From CAVPTL01 sp963794415 (GTDB lineage: Bacteria > Actinomycetota > Thermoleophilia > Gaiellales > JAICJC01), in the NCBI GenBank assembly GCA_963794415.1, contig CAWCDI010000001.1, positions 1,612,001 through 1,676,000 on the forward strand: DNA of 64,000 nucleotides, read 5' to 3'. The position numbers were made by a program, and so were the translations under genes. Positions 1-9,668 of the stretch are shown here, in pieces. How positions within the stretch are numbered: the first letter of the stretch is position 1; the number at the start of each line of letters is the position of its first letter. The notes beneath the pieces are model-generated. The model saw only the letters and a program-made list of their open reading frames with translations. It was not told the DNA's origin and made no database searches.

Positions 1-93
1 GGCCGGCTGCAGGCCTGGCTCTGGATCGCAGCGGGCGCGATGGTGCTGGCAGGCGCGACGACCTCGCTCGTGCTGCGTCCCCGTCCCGCCTGA
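1..93 (+). CDS. C-terminal end of a membrane protein, cut by the window edge
   Basis: The frame is open from the first base to TGA at 91-93 and gives 30 residues. They form one hydrophobic span (LWIAAGAMVLAGA and following) and end in a short Arg/Pro tail. This is what the last transmembrane helix of a transporter such as an MFS permease looks like, but the fragment is too short to name a family. It converges with the lipoprotein gene, whose stop is six bases away. Confidence 0.4.
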   Translation, partial: GRLQAWLWIAAGAMVLAGATTSLVLRPRPA

Positions 94-99
94 GGCGGA

Positions 100-519
100 C
101 TAGAGCGGGCGCACGCACCTGGTGCAGCCCGTGAGCGCCACCGGGGGCCCGCCCACCGTCGCCCAGCGGCCCACCGAGTAGGCGCTGTTGCCGATCGGTG
201 CGAGGAACACGCGGCTGCGGCCGCTCACGTGCACGCTGAACGTGCCGTCCGCCCCGGTCTTGACCGTCGTGATCGGCGAGGGCGGGTCGGCCATCACCGG
301 GCCCGACGAGATCACGCTCGGATAGACGCCGATCGTCACGCCCGCCACCGGCTTCGACGACGTGTCCGTGTCGGAGCTGTGCTCGGTGTACACGCCCGAG
401 ACGAGCGTGGGATCCGACGATGACGACGGGGAGCTGGTCGCCGAGCTCGAGGAGCTCGAGGCGCTGCCGCACGCCGAGAGCGCCAGCACCAGCATCAGTG
501 AAGCGAGAAGCGTTCGCAT
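100..519 (-). CDS. Small secreted lipoprotein with a Ser-rich linker and a carboxypeptidase-regulatory-like fold
   Basis: A 139-residue protein. It has a classical lipoprotein signal (MRTLLASLMLVLALSAC, lipobox LSAC with Cys17), so it should be lipidated by Lgt, which is encoded at 39253-40188, and held on the outer face of the membrane. A Ser/Thr-rich spacer (about residues 18-36) follows. The mature part contains PVAGVTIGVYP and GADGTFSVHV, the pattern of prealbumin-like CarboxypepD_reg domains, which are usually adhesive or structural. Two cysteines near the end (GCTRC) could pair. The frame continues upstream into the neighbouring dehydrogenase only because of a sequence break there. The exact function is unknown. 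Confidence 0.7.
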   Translation of the reverse strand: MRTLLASLMLVLALSACGSASSSSSSATSSPSSSSDPTLVSGVYTEHSSDTDTSSKPVAGVTIGVYPSVISSGPVMADPPSPITTVKTGADGTFSVHVSGRSRVFLAPIGNSAYSVGRWATVGGPPVALTGCTRCVRPL

Positions 520-550
520 ACCCCTCTGACGGCCGTGAGCCTCCCTCGGT

Positions 551-1392
551 TCAGTCGTAGTCGTAGAACCCGCTGGCCGGACTTCCGCCCGAGCCGCCCC
601 GCCTCGACGTAGCTTCGAAGGAGCGGGCACGGCCGGTACTTGTCGTCGCCGAGGCCCTCGTGCAGCACCTCCATGATGGAGAGCACCGTGTCCAGCCCGA
701 TCAGGTCGGCCAGCGTCAGCGGTCCCATCGGGTGGTTCATGCCGAGCTTCATGACCGTGTCGATCGACTCGCGATCCCCCACGCCCTCCATGAGGCAGTA
801 CACCGCCTCGTTGATCATCGGCACGAGGATGCGGTTGGAGATGAAGCCCGGGAAGTCGTTGGCCTCCGCCACCGTCTTTCCCATCCGCTCGGCCGCCGAC
901 GCGCACGGCCGCGGCCGTCTCATCGCTGGTCTCGAGGCCGCGGATGATCTCGACCAGCGGCATCAGCGGCACGGGGTTCATGAAGTGCATCCCCACCACG
1001 CTCTGCGGCCGGGACGTGACCGCCGCGAGCTTCGTGATGGGGATCGAGCTGGTGTTGGACGCGAGCACCGCGCCCTCGCCGGCAGCCTCGTCGATCTGCC
1101 GGAAGATCTTCAGCTTGAGATCGACGTTCTCGGTGGCGGCCTCGATGGCGAGGTCGGCGGCCACCGGCTCGCCCGAGCGGGCGATGCGGCCGATCGCCGC
1201 CGTCGCCGCATCCTGCTCGACGCGGCCCTTCTCGACGAGCTTTGCCAGCGACCGCTCGATGCCCGTGTGCGCGCGGTCGAGCTGCGCGTCGGAGACGTCC
1301 ACGAGCGTCACGTCGAAGCCCGCGACAGCCGCCACCTGGGCGATGCCCGAGCCCATCTGCCCCGCGCCCACCACGCAGATGCGCTGGGTCAC
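551..1392 (-). CDS. hbd: 3-hydroxyacyl-CoA (3-hydroxybutyryl-CoA) dehydrogenase
   Basis: NAD-dependent oxidation of 3-hydroxyacyl-CoA to 3-ketoacyl-CoA in the cytoplasm, upstream of thiolysis by the adjacent thiolase. The Rossmann motif is GAGQMGSGIA near residue 9. The active-site region is SNTSSIPITKLA followed by GMHFMNPVPLMPLVEI. The helical C-terminal domain carries DFPGFISNRILVPMINEA and NHPMGPLTLADLIGLD. The product starts at GTG 1392, overlapping the thiolase stop by GTGA. The frame breaks near 905 and again near 578. After the second correction it ends SGFYDYD, the family's usual C-terminus, at TGA 551-553. About 280 residues, normal for the family. Confidence 0.88.
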
Positions 1393-2574
1393 GGTGCGGG
1401 CACCTCGACGACGATGGCGTCGCCCTGCGCACCGCCCGAGCAGATGGCGCCGACGCCGATGCCGCCGCCGCGGCGGCGAAGCTCGTGGATGAGGGTCATC
1501 GTGAGCCGGGCGCCCGACGCCCCGACCGGGTGGCCGAGCGCGACGGCGCCGCCGTTCACGTTCACCTTCTCGGGGTCGATCCCGAGCAGCTTGACCGTGT
1601 TGAGCGCGACCGAGCTGAACGCCTCGTTCACCTCGAGCAGGTCAACGTCGTCCAGCGTCAGGCCGGCCTTCGCGAGCGCAGCGTGCGTCGCAGCCGCGGG
1701 GGTGCGCACCAGGTAGGCGTAATCGTCTGCCGAGTGGCCGCTTGCCAGGATGTAGGCCAGCGGCGCGTGCCCGTGCTCGGCCGCCCAGTCCTCGTCGGCG
1801 ATGACCATCGCGGCGGCGCCGTCGTTCACGCCGGGGGCGTTGCCGGCCGTGGTGGCGCCGTCCTTCGAGAACACCGGCTTCAGGCTCGCGAGCTTCTCGG
1901 CCGACGTGTCGCGCCGCGGCCCCTCGTCGTGCTCGATCACGGTGTCGCCCTTGCGCCCGGAGATGGTGATCGGCTCGATCTCCTCGGCGAACTTGCCGGA
2001 GTCGATCGCAGCGATCGCGCGCTGGTGGCTGCGAAGCGCCCAGGCGTCCTGCTCCTCGCGGCCGATGCCGATCTCCTCGCTCACGTCGGAGTTCTGGAGG
2101 GCCATGATCTTGCCGTCGAACGTGCAGGTGAGCCCGTCGTAGGTCATCGAGTCGACAAGCACGCCGTCGCCCATCGTGTAGCCAAACCGCGCCTTGGGCA
2201 CGAGGTACGGCGCGTTGGACATGCTCTCCATGCCGCCCGCGAGCACCACCTTGTACTCGCCTGCGCGGATGTAGATGTCGGCCATGGACGCCGCCCGCAT
2301 GCCCGACGCGCACACCTTGTTGATGGTCTCCGAGCCCGTCGTCTGGGGCAGGCCGATGCCCGCCGAGACCTGCCGCGAGGGGATCTGGCCGGCGCCGGCC
2401 TGCAGCACCTCGCCCATCACGACGTAGTCGATCTGCTCCGGCGAGACGCCCGAGCGGCGCAGCGCAGCGCCGGCGGCATGGATGCCGAGCTGCGGGCCCG
2501 GAGAGCGACGAAAGACCCCCGCCGAAGCGGCCAAAGGGAGTGCGGGCCGCACCGATAACGGCGGTTCTTGCCAT
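1389..2574 (-). CDS. Acetyl-CoA C-acetyltransferase (thiolase)
   Basis: Condensing/degradative thiolase acting on acetoacetyl-CoA or 3-ketoacyl-CoA. The N-terminus is MARTAVIGAARTPFGRFGG. The acylated cysteine lies in INKVCASGMRA. The substrate-site asparagine and histidine lie in NEAFSSVALNTV and VNGGAVALGHPVGASGAR. The second catalytic cysteine lies in GVGAICSGGAQGDA. About 394 residues, as expected. The start at 2574 is preceded by an AAGGAG ribosome site at 8 bases. One frame break lies near 2500. It is translationally coupled to hbd (GTGA overlap), so the pair forms a small beta-oxidation or butyrate/polyhydroxybutyrate-type operon. It is divergent from the trp operon. Confidence 0.9.
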
Positions 2575-2593
2575 GCGTGACGCTCCTTGAAAC

Positions 2594-2622
2594 TTGACGA
2601 TTGGACTCCGATCAAGCATAGT
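2594..2622 (+). promoter_or_regulatory. Promoter of the trp operon
   Basis: TTGACG (2594-2599) and CATAGT (2617-2622) are separated by exactly 17 bases, a good sigma-70/HrdB-type promoter. Transcription would begin at about 2629-2632, only a few bases before the leader peptide ATG at 2633, which fits the absence of a ribosome site there. The same stretch read on the other strand carries TTGACT at 2625-2620, 17 bases from a weak AATCGT at 2602-2597 that could serve the thiolase operon. Confidence 0.65.
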
Positions 2623-2632
2623 CAAGCGCAGC

Positions 2633-2692
2633 ATGAAGACCGTGAGCAGCAACAACTGGTGGTGGCCATCCGAGCGAGGTGCGGACCGCTAG
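2633..2692 (+). CDS. trpL: trp operon leader peptide
   Basis: A 19-residue open frame, MKTVSSNNWWWPSERGADR, with three consecutive TGG codons at 2657-2665. It lies between the promoter and an intrinsic terminator in front of trpE, the classic arrangement of transcription attenuation. A ribosome stalls on the Trp codons when charged tRNA-Trp is scarce, and this prevents the downstream terminator from forming. The peptide is nearly leaderless: there is no Shine-Dalgarno sequence and the predicted start of transcription is only a few bases upstream. It is too short for normal gene finders. Confidence 0.82.
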   Translation: MKTVSSNNWWWPSERGADR

Positions 2693-2721
2693 ACGCTGCG
2701 GCAGCCCACCTTCGCTCCTCG

Positions 2722-2760
2722 AGCTCTTCGTCGGAACACCGACGGGGAGCTTTTTTGTTT
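2722..2760 (+). terminator. Intrinsic terminator acting as the trp attenuator
   Basis: A 13-base-pair stem (2722-2734 with 2739-2751; eleven Watson-Crick and two U-G pairs, 4-base loop AACA) is followed directly by a run of six T at 2751-2756 and then GTTT. It sits 30 bases after the leader peptide stop and about 30 bases before trpE. A terminator here between promoter and first gene only makes sense as an attenuator. The competing antiterminator pairing could not be resolved with confidence by eye. Confidence 0.8.
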
Positions 2761-2787
2761 CCCCGACCACCTCCGACACCGGACACG

Positions 2788-4110
2788 ATGACCCAGCACC
2801 TCACCCGCACACTGCCCTCCGACCTGATCACCCCGGTCAGCGCCTACCTGCGCCTGCGCGCCGAGCTCGGCGCGCCGTCGTTCCTGCTCGAGTCGGTCGA
2901 TCGCGGCCAGGTGGGCCGCTACTCGTTCCTCGGCGCGGGCCTGCTCACCGTCGACTCGCTGGACGAGGCCGCCGCCTACGCCGCGGCCCGCGCCCGGCCC
3001 GACGGCGACCTGCCGCCGTTTGCCGGCGGCGCGGTGGGCTTCATCGGCTACGACTGGGTGACCGAGCTCGAGCCGGTCGAGCTGCCGCCGGCCCACCCCG
3101 ACGACCCGCCGCTTCCCCGCATGCGGTTCATGCTGACCGACGCCGTGGTTGCCTTCGACCACGTGCTGCGGGTCGTGACGGTCACCGGCGAGGCCGCTGC
3201 CGTCGAGCGGATCCTCGACCGCGCTCGAGACCACCGCCACCGTCGAGGCCTCCGGCCCGATGGCCCCGGGCGAGCCGGTGGCCGAGATCCCCCACGACCG
3301 CTACCTCGAGATCGTGGGCGCCGCCAAGGAGCACATCGCCGCGGGCGACGCCTTCCAGATCCTGCCGAGCCAGCGGGTGCGCCGGCCCACCCAGGCCTCG
3401 GCGTTCGCCCTCTACCGCGCGCTGCGGGCGGTCAACCCGTCGCCGTACATGTCGCTGCTCGACTTCGGCGGGTTCCAGCTGATCGGCTCCTCGCCCGAGA
3501 CCCACGTGCGCCTCGGCGCCGACGGCGAGTGCGAGCTGCGGCCCATCGCCGGCACGCGCCCGCGCGGCCGCGACCGGGCCGAGGATGAGGCGCTCGAGGC
3601 CGAGCTGATGGCCTCCGACAAGGAGCGGGCCGAGCACACGATGCTGCTCGACCTGGCCCGCAACGACCTCTCGCGCGTGTGCGCCCCCGGGTCGGTGCGC
3701 ATCCAGCAGCTGATGGACGTCGAGCGCTTCTCGCACGTCATGCACATCGTCTCGCGGGTGCTCGGCCAGATCGCGCCGCCGCACGACGCGGCCGCGCTCC
3801 TTCGGGCCACGTTCCCGGCCGGCACGGTGTCGGGGGCCCCGAAGGTGCGCGCGATGCAGATCATCTCGGAGCTCGAGGGCCGCCGCCGCGGCGCCTACGC
3901 CGGCGCGATCGGCTACCTCGGCTACGGCGGCGACATGGACACGTGCATCGCCATCCGCACGCTGGTGCTGGCCGAGGGCATCGCCTACCTCCAGTCCGGC
4001 GGCGGCGTCGTGGCAGACTCCGACCCGGAGGGCGAGTATCAGGAGGCCATGAACAAGATCGCCGCTCTGGCGGTGGCCATCGACCAGGCAGAGACGGGGG
4101 TGTACGGGCC

Positions 4111-4114
<4 letters not shown>
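2788..4114 (+). CDS. trpE: Anthranilate synthase component I
   Basis: Converts chorismate plus ammonia or glutamine nitrogen to anthranilate, the first step of tryptophan synthesis, together with TrpG. The N-terminal regulatory part has FLLESVDRG, the LLES element that binds feedback tryptophan. The C-terminal chorismate-binding part has PIAGTRPRGRD, LIGSSPETHVRL, FPAGTVSGAPKVRAM and DPEGEYQEAMNKIAAL. One frame break lies near 3230, between the two domains. The full length of about 442 residues is normal for the short actinobacterial type. The start ATG 2788 follows the attenuator. The stop overlaps the trpG GTG by four bases. Confidence 0.95.
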
Positions 4115-4686
<572 letters not shown>

Positions 4687-4690
<4 letters not shown>

Positions 4691-5737
4691 TCACCGAGGC
4701 GATCAAGCACGCTCGTCGAGGGCGACGACCTGTCGGGCGAGCAGGCCCACGCGGCCATGATGCAGGTGATGTGCGGCGACGCCAGCCAGGCCCAGATCGC
4801 CGGGCTTCCTGGTGGCGCTGCGGATGAAGGGCGAGACGTCCGACGAGATCGCCGGCTGCGCCCGCGCCATGCGCGCCCACGCCACGCCGTCGGTCCCCCA
4901 CCCGCGAGGGTCTGGTCGATACGTGCGGCACCGGCGGCGACGGCGCCGAGACCTTCAACATCTCGACCTCGGCCGCGCTCGTTCGCCGCCGCTGCGGGCG
5001 TGCCCGTCGCCAAGCACGGCAACCGCGCGGTCTCGTCGAAGTGCGGCTCGGCCGACGTGCTCGAGGCCCTCGGGGTGCGGATCGACCTCTCGCCCGAGGA
5101 CGTGGCCGCGAGCATCGACCAGGTCGGCTTCGGCTTCCTCTTCGCGCAGGCCCACCACCCCGCGATGCGGCACGCCGGCCCGGTGCGGCGCGAGCTGGGG
5201 GTGCGCACGGTGTTCAACGTGCTCGGCCCGCTGACCAACCCCGCCGGCGCGCGCCGCCAGGTGATCGGCGTCTACGCGCCGCATCTGGTCGAGCCCATCG
5301 CCGAGGTGCTGGCCGCAGCTCGGCGTGCGATCACGCGCTGGTGGTGCACGGCGCCGGCGGCCTCGACGAGCTCACCCCCACCGGCGAGAACATGATGGCC
5401 GAGGTGCGCGGCGACGCAGGTCACGCTGTCCAGCTTCGACCCGCGCCCGCTGGCCGACGGGCCCGGCACCCGGCAGCCCCGCCGACCTGCGGGTCGAGGG
5501 CGGCCCGGTCGAGAACGCCGCGGTGATCCGCACCGTGTTCGACGGCGAGCGCGGCCCCCGCCGCGACGCGGTGATCCTGAACGCCGCCGCGGCGGTGCTC
5601 GTCGGCGGCGCTGTGCGCCGACTTCGAGGCCGGGGATCGAGCTGGCCGTCGAACGACGATCGACTCGGGCGCGGCCCAGCGCAAGCTCGACGAGCTGGTC
5701 GAGTTCACCCAGGCCCACGCCCGGCGCGGCCGGATGA
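4687..5737 (+). CDS. trpD: Anthranilate phosphoribosyltransferase
   Basis: Transfers phosphoribose from PRPP to anthranilate. The PRPP loop DTCGTGGDG, then FNISTSAAL, KHGNRAVSSKCGSADVLEA and NVLGPLTNPA are all readable, but in different frames. At least eight single-base insertions (for example near 4710, 4806, 4905, 4987, 5318, 5420, 5472 and 5612) must be removed to read one protein. The corrected length of about 345 residues is normal. The start ATG overlaps the trpG stop. The corrected C-terminus ends at TGA 5735-5737, overlapping the trpC ATG by four bases. The retained motifs argue for read errors and not for gene decay. Confidence 0.9.
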
Positions 5738-6472
5738 GCGGCTACCTGCGAGGACCTCGGGTGCCGAGCTGCGCGCGACGCCGCCCGCCCCGACGCGCGG
5801 CTTCGCCGCGGCGCTCACGGCGGGCCCGAACGTGGCCGTGATCGCCGAGATCAAGCGCTCATCGCCGTCGCAGGGCGCGATCGCGCCCGACGCGAGCATC
5901 GCCGGGCACCGCCGCGACCTACGCCGCGGGCGGCGCGTCGGCCATGTCGGTGCTGTGCACCGCCGCGCGACTTCGGCGGCAGCCTCGAGTACCTCACCGA
6001 GGCCCGCGCGGCCGCCGCCCTCCCGGCGCTCGCCAAGGACTTCACGATCTTCCCCGAGCAGGTGGCCGCCCAGCGGCTGGCCGGAGCGGACGCGATCCTC
6101 GTGATCCTGGCCATGGTCAGCGACGCCGAGGCCGCGGCGGCTGATCGAGCTCGCGGCGCTGCTCGGGATGGACGCGCTCGTCGAGGTGCACGATGCGCGG
6201 CGAGTGCGAGCGCGCGGTGGCCATCGGCGCCGCGGTGATCGGCGTGAACGCGCGCGACCTGCAGACCATGGAGATCAACACCGACCGCCAGCGCGAGCTG
6301 ATCGCCTCGCTGCCCGTCGACGACGGTGCGCGTGGCCGAGTCGGGCATCGACAGCCGCGCGGGGGTCGAGGCCGCCCGCGACGCCGGCGCCGACGCGGTG
6401 CTGGTCGGGCACCGCGCTGATGCGCGATCCCGGCCCTGCTCGGCGAGCTCGTCGGCGGTGGCGCGGCGATGA
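5734..6472 (+). CDS. trpC: Indole-3-glycerol phosphate synthase
   Basis: Ring-closing decarboxylation of carboxyphenylamino-deoxyribulose phosphate to indole-3-glycerol phosphate. The family signature VIAEIKRSSPSQGAI contains the catalytic lysine. LAKDFTI, DALVEVHD, GVNARDLQTMEIN and VAESGI then follow in family order. About eight single-base insertions, mostly an extra G or C (for example near 5750, 5907, 5968, 6135, 6196, 6325, 6412 and 6430), break the frame. The start MSGYL overlaps the trpD stop. The exact stop is uncertain, but TGA 6470-6472 would overlap the trpF ATG as at the other joints of this operon. Confidence 0.9.
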
Positions 6473-7035
6473 GCGTGCTCGTGAAGATCTGCGGACTCAC
6501 GCGCGAGGAGGACGTCGATGCCGCGGTGGCGGCCGGCGCCGACCTGCGTGGGTTCGTGCTGGAGCCTTCCAGCCCGCGGCACGTCACCCCCGAGCGGGCC
6601 GCCGAGCTGGCCGCGCGCGTGCCCGAGGGCGTGCGGACGGTGGCGGTGGTCGCGGCGGGCGACGGCCCCGATCCGGCGATCACCGACCTCGTCCAGACCT
6701 ACGCGCCGGCCGGGCCACTGCACCGCACCATCGTGGCGACCCGCGGCGCGGTGCCCGAGGGCGTGCCCGCCGACGTGCCGCTGCTGCTCGATCTGGCGTT
6801 CGGCTCGCGGCCCGACGCGCGCGGCGCTCGAGGCCCACTGGCAGCGGGCCGCGCGCGACCGGCGGCACGGTGATGCTGGCCGGCAGCCTCGACCCGCAGA
6901 ACGTCGCCGCGGCGGTTGCGCGCCGCCCGCCCGTGGGCAGTCGACACCGCCCGCGGCGTGGAGAGCGCGCCGGGAATCAAGGATCACGAGCTGATCCGTC
7001 AGTTCGTCAACAACGCCAAGGAGGCAGCGTCATGA
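6469..7035 (+). CDS. trpF: Phosphoribosylanthranilate isomerase
   Basis: Amadori rearrangement of phosphoribosylanthranilate in the tryptophan pathway. The catalytic cysteine lies in KICGLTREEDV near residue 8. Later come SPRHV and the phosphate-binding/catalytic end LAGSLDPQNVAAA and DTARGVESAPGIKD. About 187 residues after correction of breaks near 6823, 6865 and 6940. A dedicated trpF inside the operon is notable, because Streptomyces and Mycobacterium lack trpF and use the bifunctional PriA. It overlaps trpC and trpB by four bases each. Confidence 0.9.
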
Positions 7036-8201
7036 GCTCGACCATGCCCGACGATCGAGGCCGGTTCGGGGAGTTCGGCGGCCGGTTCGTGCCCGAGACG
7101 GTGATGGGAGCGCTGGACGAGCTGACCGCAGGCTACGAGGCCGGCCCGGCTCGACCCCGGCTTCGCCGCCGACATCGAGCAGCTCGGCCGCGACTACGTC
7201 GGCCGGCCCTCGCCGCTCTACGAGGCCGAGCGGTTCGCCGAGGGCACCGGCGCGCGGATCCTCCTCAAGCGCGAGGACCTGAACCACACCGGCGCCCACA
7301 AGATCAACAACGCCGTCGGCCAGGCGCTGCTGGCCGTGCGGCTGGGCAAGCGCCGGATCGTCGCCGAGACCGGCGCCGGCCAGCACGGCGTGGCCTCGGC
7401 CACCGTGTGCGCGCGGTTCGGCCTCGACTGCCACGTCTACATGGGCGAGGAGGACATCCGCCGCCAGCACCCCAACGTCGTTCGCATGCGGCATGCTGGG
7501 CGCCGAGGTGATCCCCGTCACCGCCGGCTCGGGCACGCTCAAGGACGCGATGAACGAGGCGATCCGCGACTGGATCTCGAACGTCGAGGACACCCACTAC
7601 CTGATCGGCTCGGCCGCCGGCCCGCACCCCTACCCGATGCTGGTGCGCGACCTGCAGGCGGTGATCGGCCGCGAGACGCGCGAGCAGGTGCTCGAGCGCG
7701 AGGGCCGGCTGCCCGACGCGGTGATCGCGTGCGTCGGCGGCGGCTCGAACGCGATCGGCCTCTTCCACCCGTTCATCGACGACCCCGGCGTGCGGCTGAT
7801 GGGCGCCGAGGCCGGCGGCGACGAGCACGGCCACGCGGCCAGCCTCAGCCTGGGCCGCGTCTCGGTGCTGCACGGCTCCAAGAGCTACGTGCTGGCAGAC
7901 GCAGGACGGCCAGGTGGTGGAGTCGCACTCGATCTCGGCCGGCCTCGACTACCCGGGCGTCGGCCCCGAGCACTCGTGGCTCAAGTCGACCGGCCGGGCG
8001 AGCTACGAGCCGGTCACCGACGCCGAGGCGCTGGCGGCGTTCCACCGCCTGTGCCGGCTCGAGGGCATCATCCCGGCGCTCGAGTCGTCGCACGCGCTGG
8101 CGCTGGCGCTGCGGGTGGCCAAGCCCGGCGAGGTGATCGTGGTGGGCCTCTCGGGCCGCGGCGACAAGGACGTCGACGCGATCGTGGAGCGCGGGCAGTG
8201 A
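7032..8201 (+). CDS. trpB: Tryptophan synthase beta chain (TrpB1 type)
   Basis: PLP enzyme joining indole and serine. The N-terminus is FGEFGGRFVPETVM. The PLP lysine lies in LNHTGAHKINNAVGQ, followed by ETGAGQHGVASAT. The phosphate-binding glycine loop is CVGGGSNAIGLFHPF. The alpha-subunit contact region carries SAGLDYPGVGPEHSWL. About 389 residues. Single-base insertions near 7150, 7490 and 7905 interrupt it. ATGA overlap with trpF and GTGA overlap with trpA tie it to the operon. A second, TrpB2-type paralogue lies at 12299-13689. Confidence 0.95.
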
Positions 8202-8940
8202 AGATCGAGACCCCCGCGCTCGTCATCTACCTGATGGCCGACGTGGACACCGTCGAGCTCGTGCATGCGGCCGTCGAGGGCGGCGCGACTGCGATCGAGA
8301 TCGGCATCCCCTACTCCGACCCGCTCGCCGACGGGCCCGACCGTGCAGGCCGCCGGCCAGAAGTCGCTGGCGGGCGGCATGACCATGCTGAAGGCGCTCG
8401 AGGTGATCCGCCAGATCCGCGCGGACGTCGACGTGCCGATCGTGCCGATGACCTACGCAAGCCCGGTGATGGCGTTCGGCGAGGCCGAGTTCTGCGCTGC
8501 CGCCGCCGCCGCCGGTGTGAACGGGCTGATCGTGCCCGACGTGCCGGCTGACGAGAGCGGAGACGCTGCTCCGACGGCGTGCCGCGAGAACGGCATCGAC
8601 CTGGTGCCGCTGCTCGCGCCCACCAGCACCGATGCGCGCATCGAGCTGGCGTGCAGCAACGCCGGCGGGTTCGTCTATCTGGTGAGCGTCGTTGGCACCA
8701 CCGGCGCGCGCGAGCACCTCGGCGACCGCGTGAAGGGCCTGATCGAGCGCACGCGCGGCGCACACCGATCTGCCGCTCCTGGTCGGGTTCGGCATCTCGA
8801 CTCCGGCGCACGCGGAGGCCGCGCTCGCGGCCGGTGCGGACGGCGTGGTGATCGGATCGCGCGCGATCGAGGTGGCCGACGAGGGCGGCGCCGACGGCCT
8901 CCGCGAGTTCGTCCGCACCATCTCCGCCGGGCTTGGCTGA
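8198..8940 (+). CDS. trpA: Tryptophan synthase alpha chain
   Basis: Cleaves indole-3-glycerol phosphate to indole and glyceraldehyde-3-phosphate and channels indole to TrpB. The catalytic glutamate and aspartate lie in AIEIGIPYSDPLADGP. The later motifs are PIVPMTYASPVM, GLIVPDVPADE, LVSVVGTTGAR and LVGFGISTP. The GTG start overlaps trpB. The N-terminal part reads YLMADVDTVELV, about three to five residues shorter than the usual YLMAGDPD loop, so bases may be missing near 8238. Frame breaks lie near 8340 and 8757. It is the last gene of the operon. No clear terminator follows. Confidence 0.92.
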
Positions 8941-8974
8941 ACGGAAAACAACCCACCGCCAATGCGAAAGGCGT

Positions 8975-8980
8975 TACATT
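8975..8980 (+). promoter_or_regulatory. -10 box of a probable leaderless promoter
   Basis: TACATT ends exactly 6 bases before the ATG at 8987 and there is no ribosome site. This is the spacing expected when transcription starts at the start codon. The same arrangement recurs at several genes of this window. Confidence 0.5.
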
Positions 8981-8986
8981 TTGCCG

Positions 8987-9665
8987 ATGCATGTGTTGGT
9001 GGTCGAGGACGATCAGGCGCTCTCGCGCATCATGGTGAAGTCGATGGAGGCGGCCGGCCACACGGCCGACGTCACCCACGACGGCGAGTCGGGCCTCGAG
9101 CTGGCCCGCTCCGGAAAGCACGACGCCGTCATCCTCGACCTGATGCTCCCCAAGCCTCTCGGGCATCGAGGTGTGCCGCCGGCTGCGGGCCGACGGGCGC
9201 ACCGTCCCGGTGCTGATGCTGACCGCCAGGTCGGCCGTCTCGGAGCGCATCGAGGGGCTCGACGCCGGCGCCGACGACTACCTCGTGAAGCCGTTCTCGC
9301 TGGGCGAGCTGCAGGCCCGCCTGCGCGCGCTCGGCCGCCGGGGCAGCGGCGCCCAGCCCGACATGATCGAGTCGGGCGACCTCCACCTCGACGTCAGCGG
9401 CCGCGAGGTGAAGGTGGGCGACGACCTGGTGGAGCTGACCGGCACGGAGTTCGCGCTGCTCGAGTACCTGATGCGCAACCAGGGATCGGTGCTGAGCCGC
9501 GACCAGCTCCGGCTGGAGGTGTGGGGCGACGGGTTCGAGCCGTCCTCGAACGTCGTTGACATCTACATCCACTACGTGCGCCGAAAGCTCAAGGCAGCCG
9601 GGCTCCAGCGCGACCCGATCCGCACCGTGCGCGGCCTCGGGTACGCATTCCGTAAGCCCGAGTAG
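8987..9665 (+). CDS. OmpR/PhoB-family response regulator
   Basis: Two-domain DNA-binding regulator of about 226 residues. The receiver domain has the acidic pocket VVEDD near residues 4-8, the phosphorylated aspartate in VILDLMLPK, and the conserved lysine in YLVKPFSLGEL. The C-terminal winged helix shows LTGTEFALLEYLMRN, VLSRDQLRLEVWG and VDIYIHYVRRKL, then VRGLGYAFRKPE. A single-base insertion near 9160 breaks the frame after the phosphorylation site. It is followed four bases later by its sensor kinase. The target genes are not evident. Confidence 0.9.
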
Positions 9666-9668
9666 CCC

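Noticed and set aside
1242..2558. Long plus-strand open frame opposite the thiolase
   Set aside because: Antisense shadow with no recognisable motif. The minus-strand thiolase is certain.
2633..2760. T-box or TRAP-type control of the trp operon
   Set aside because: There is no T-box sequence or specifier-loop layout and no series of GAG/UAG triplets. The Trp-codon leader plus terminator fits ribosome-mediated attenuation.
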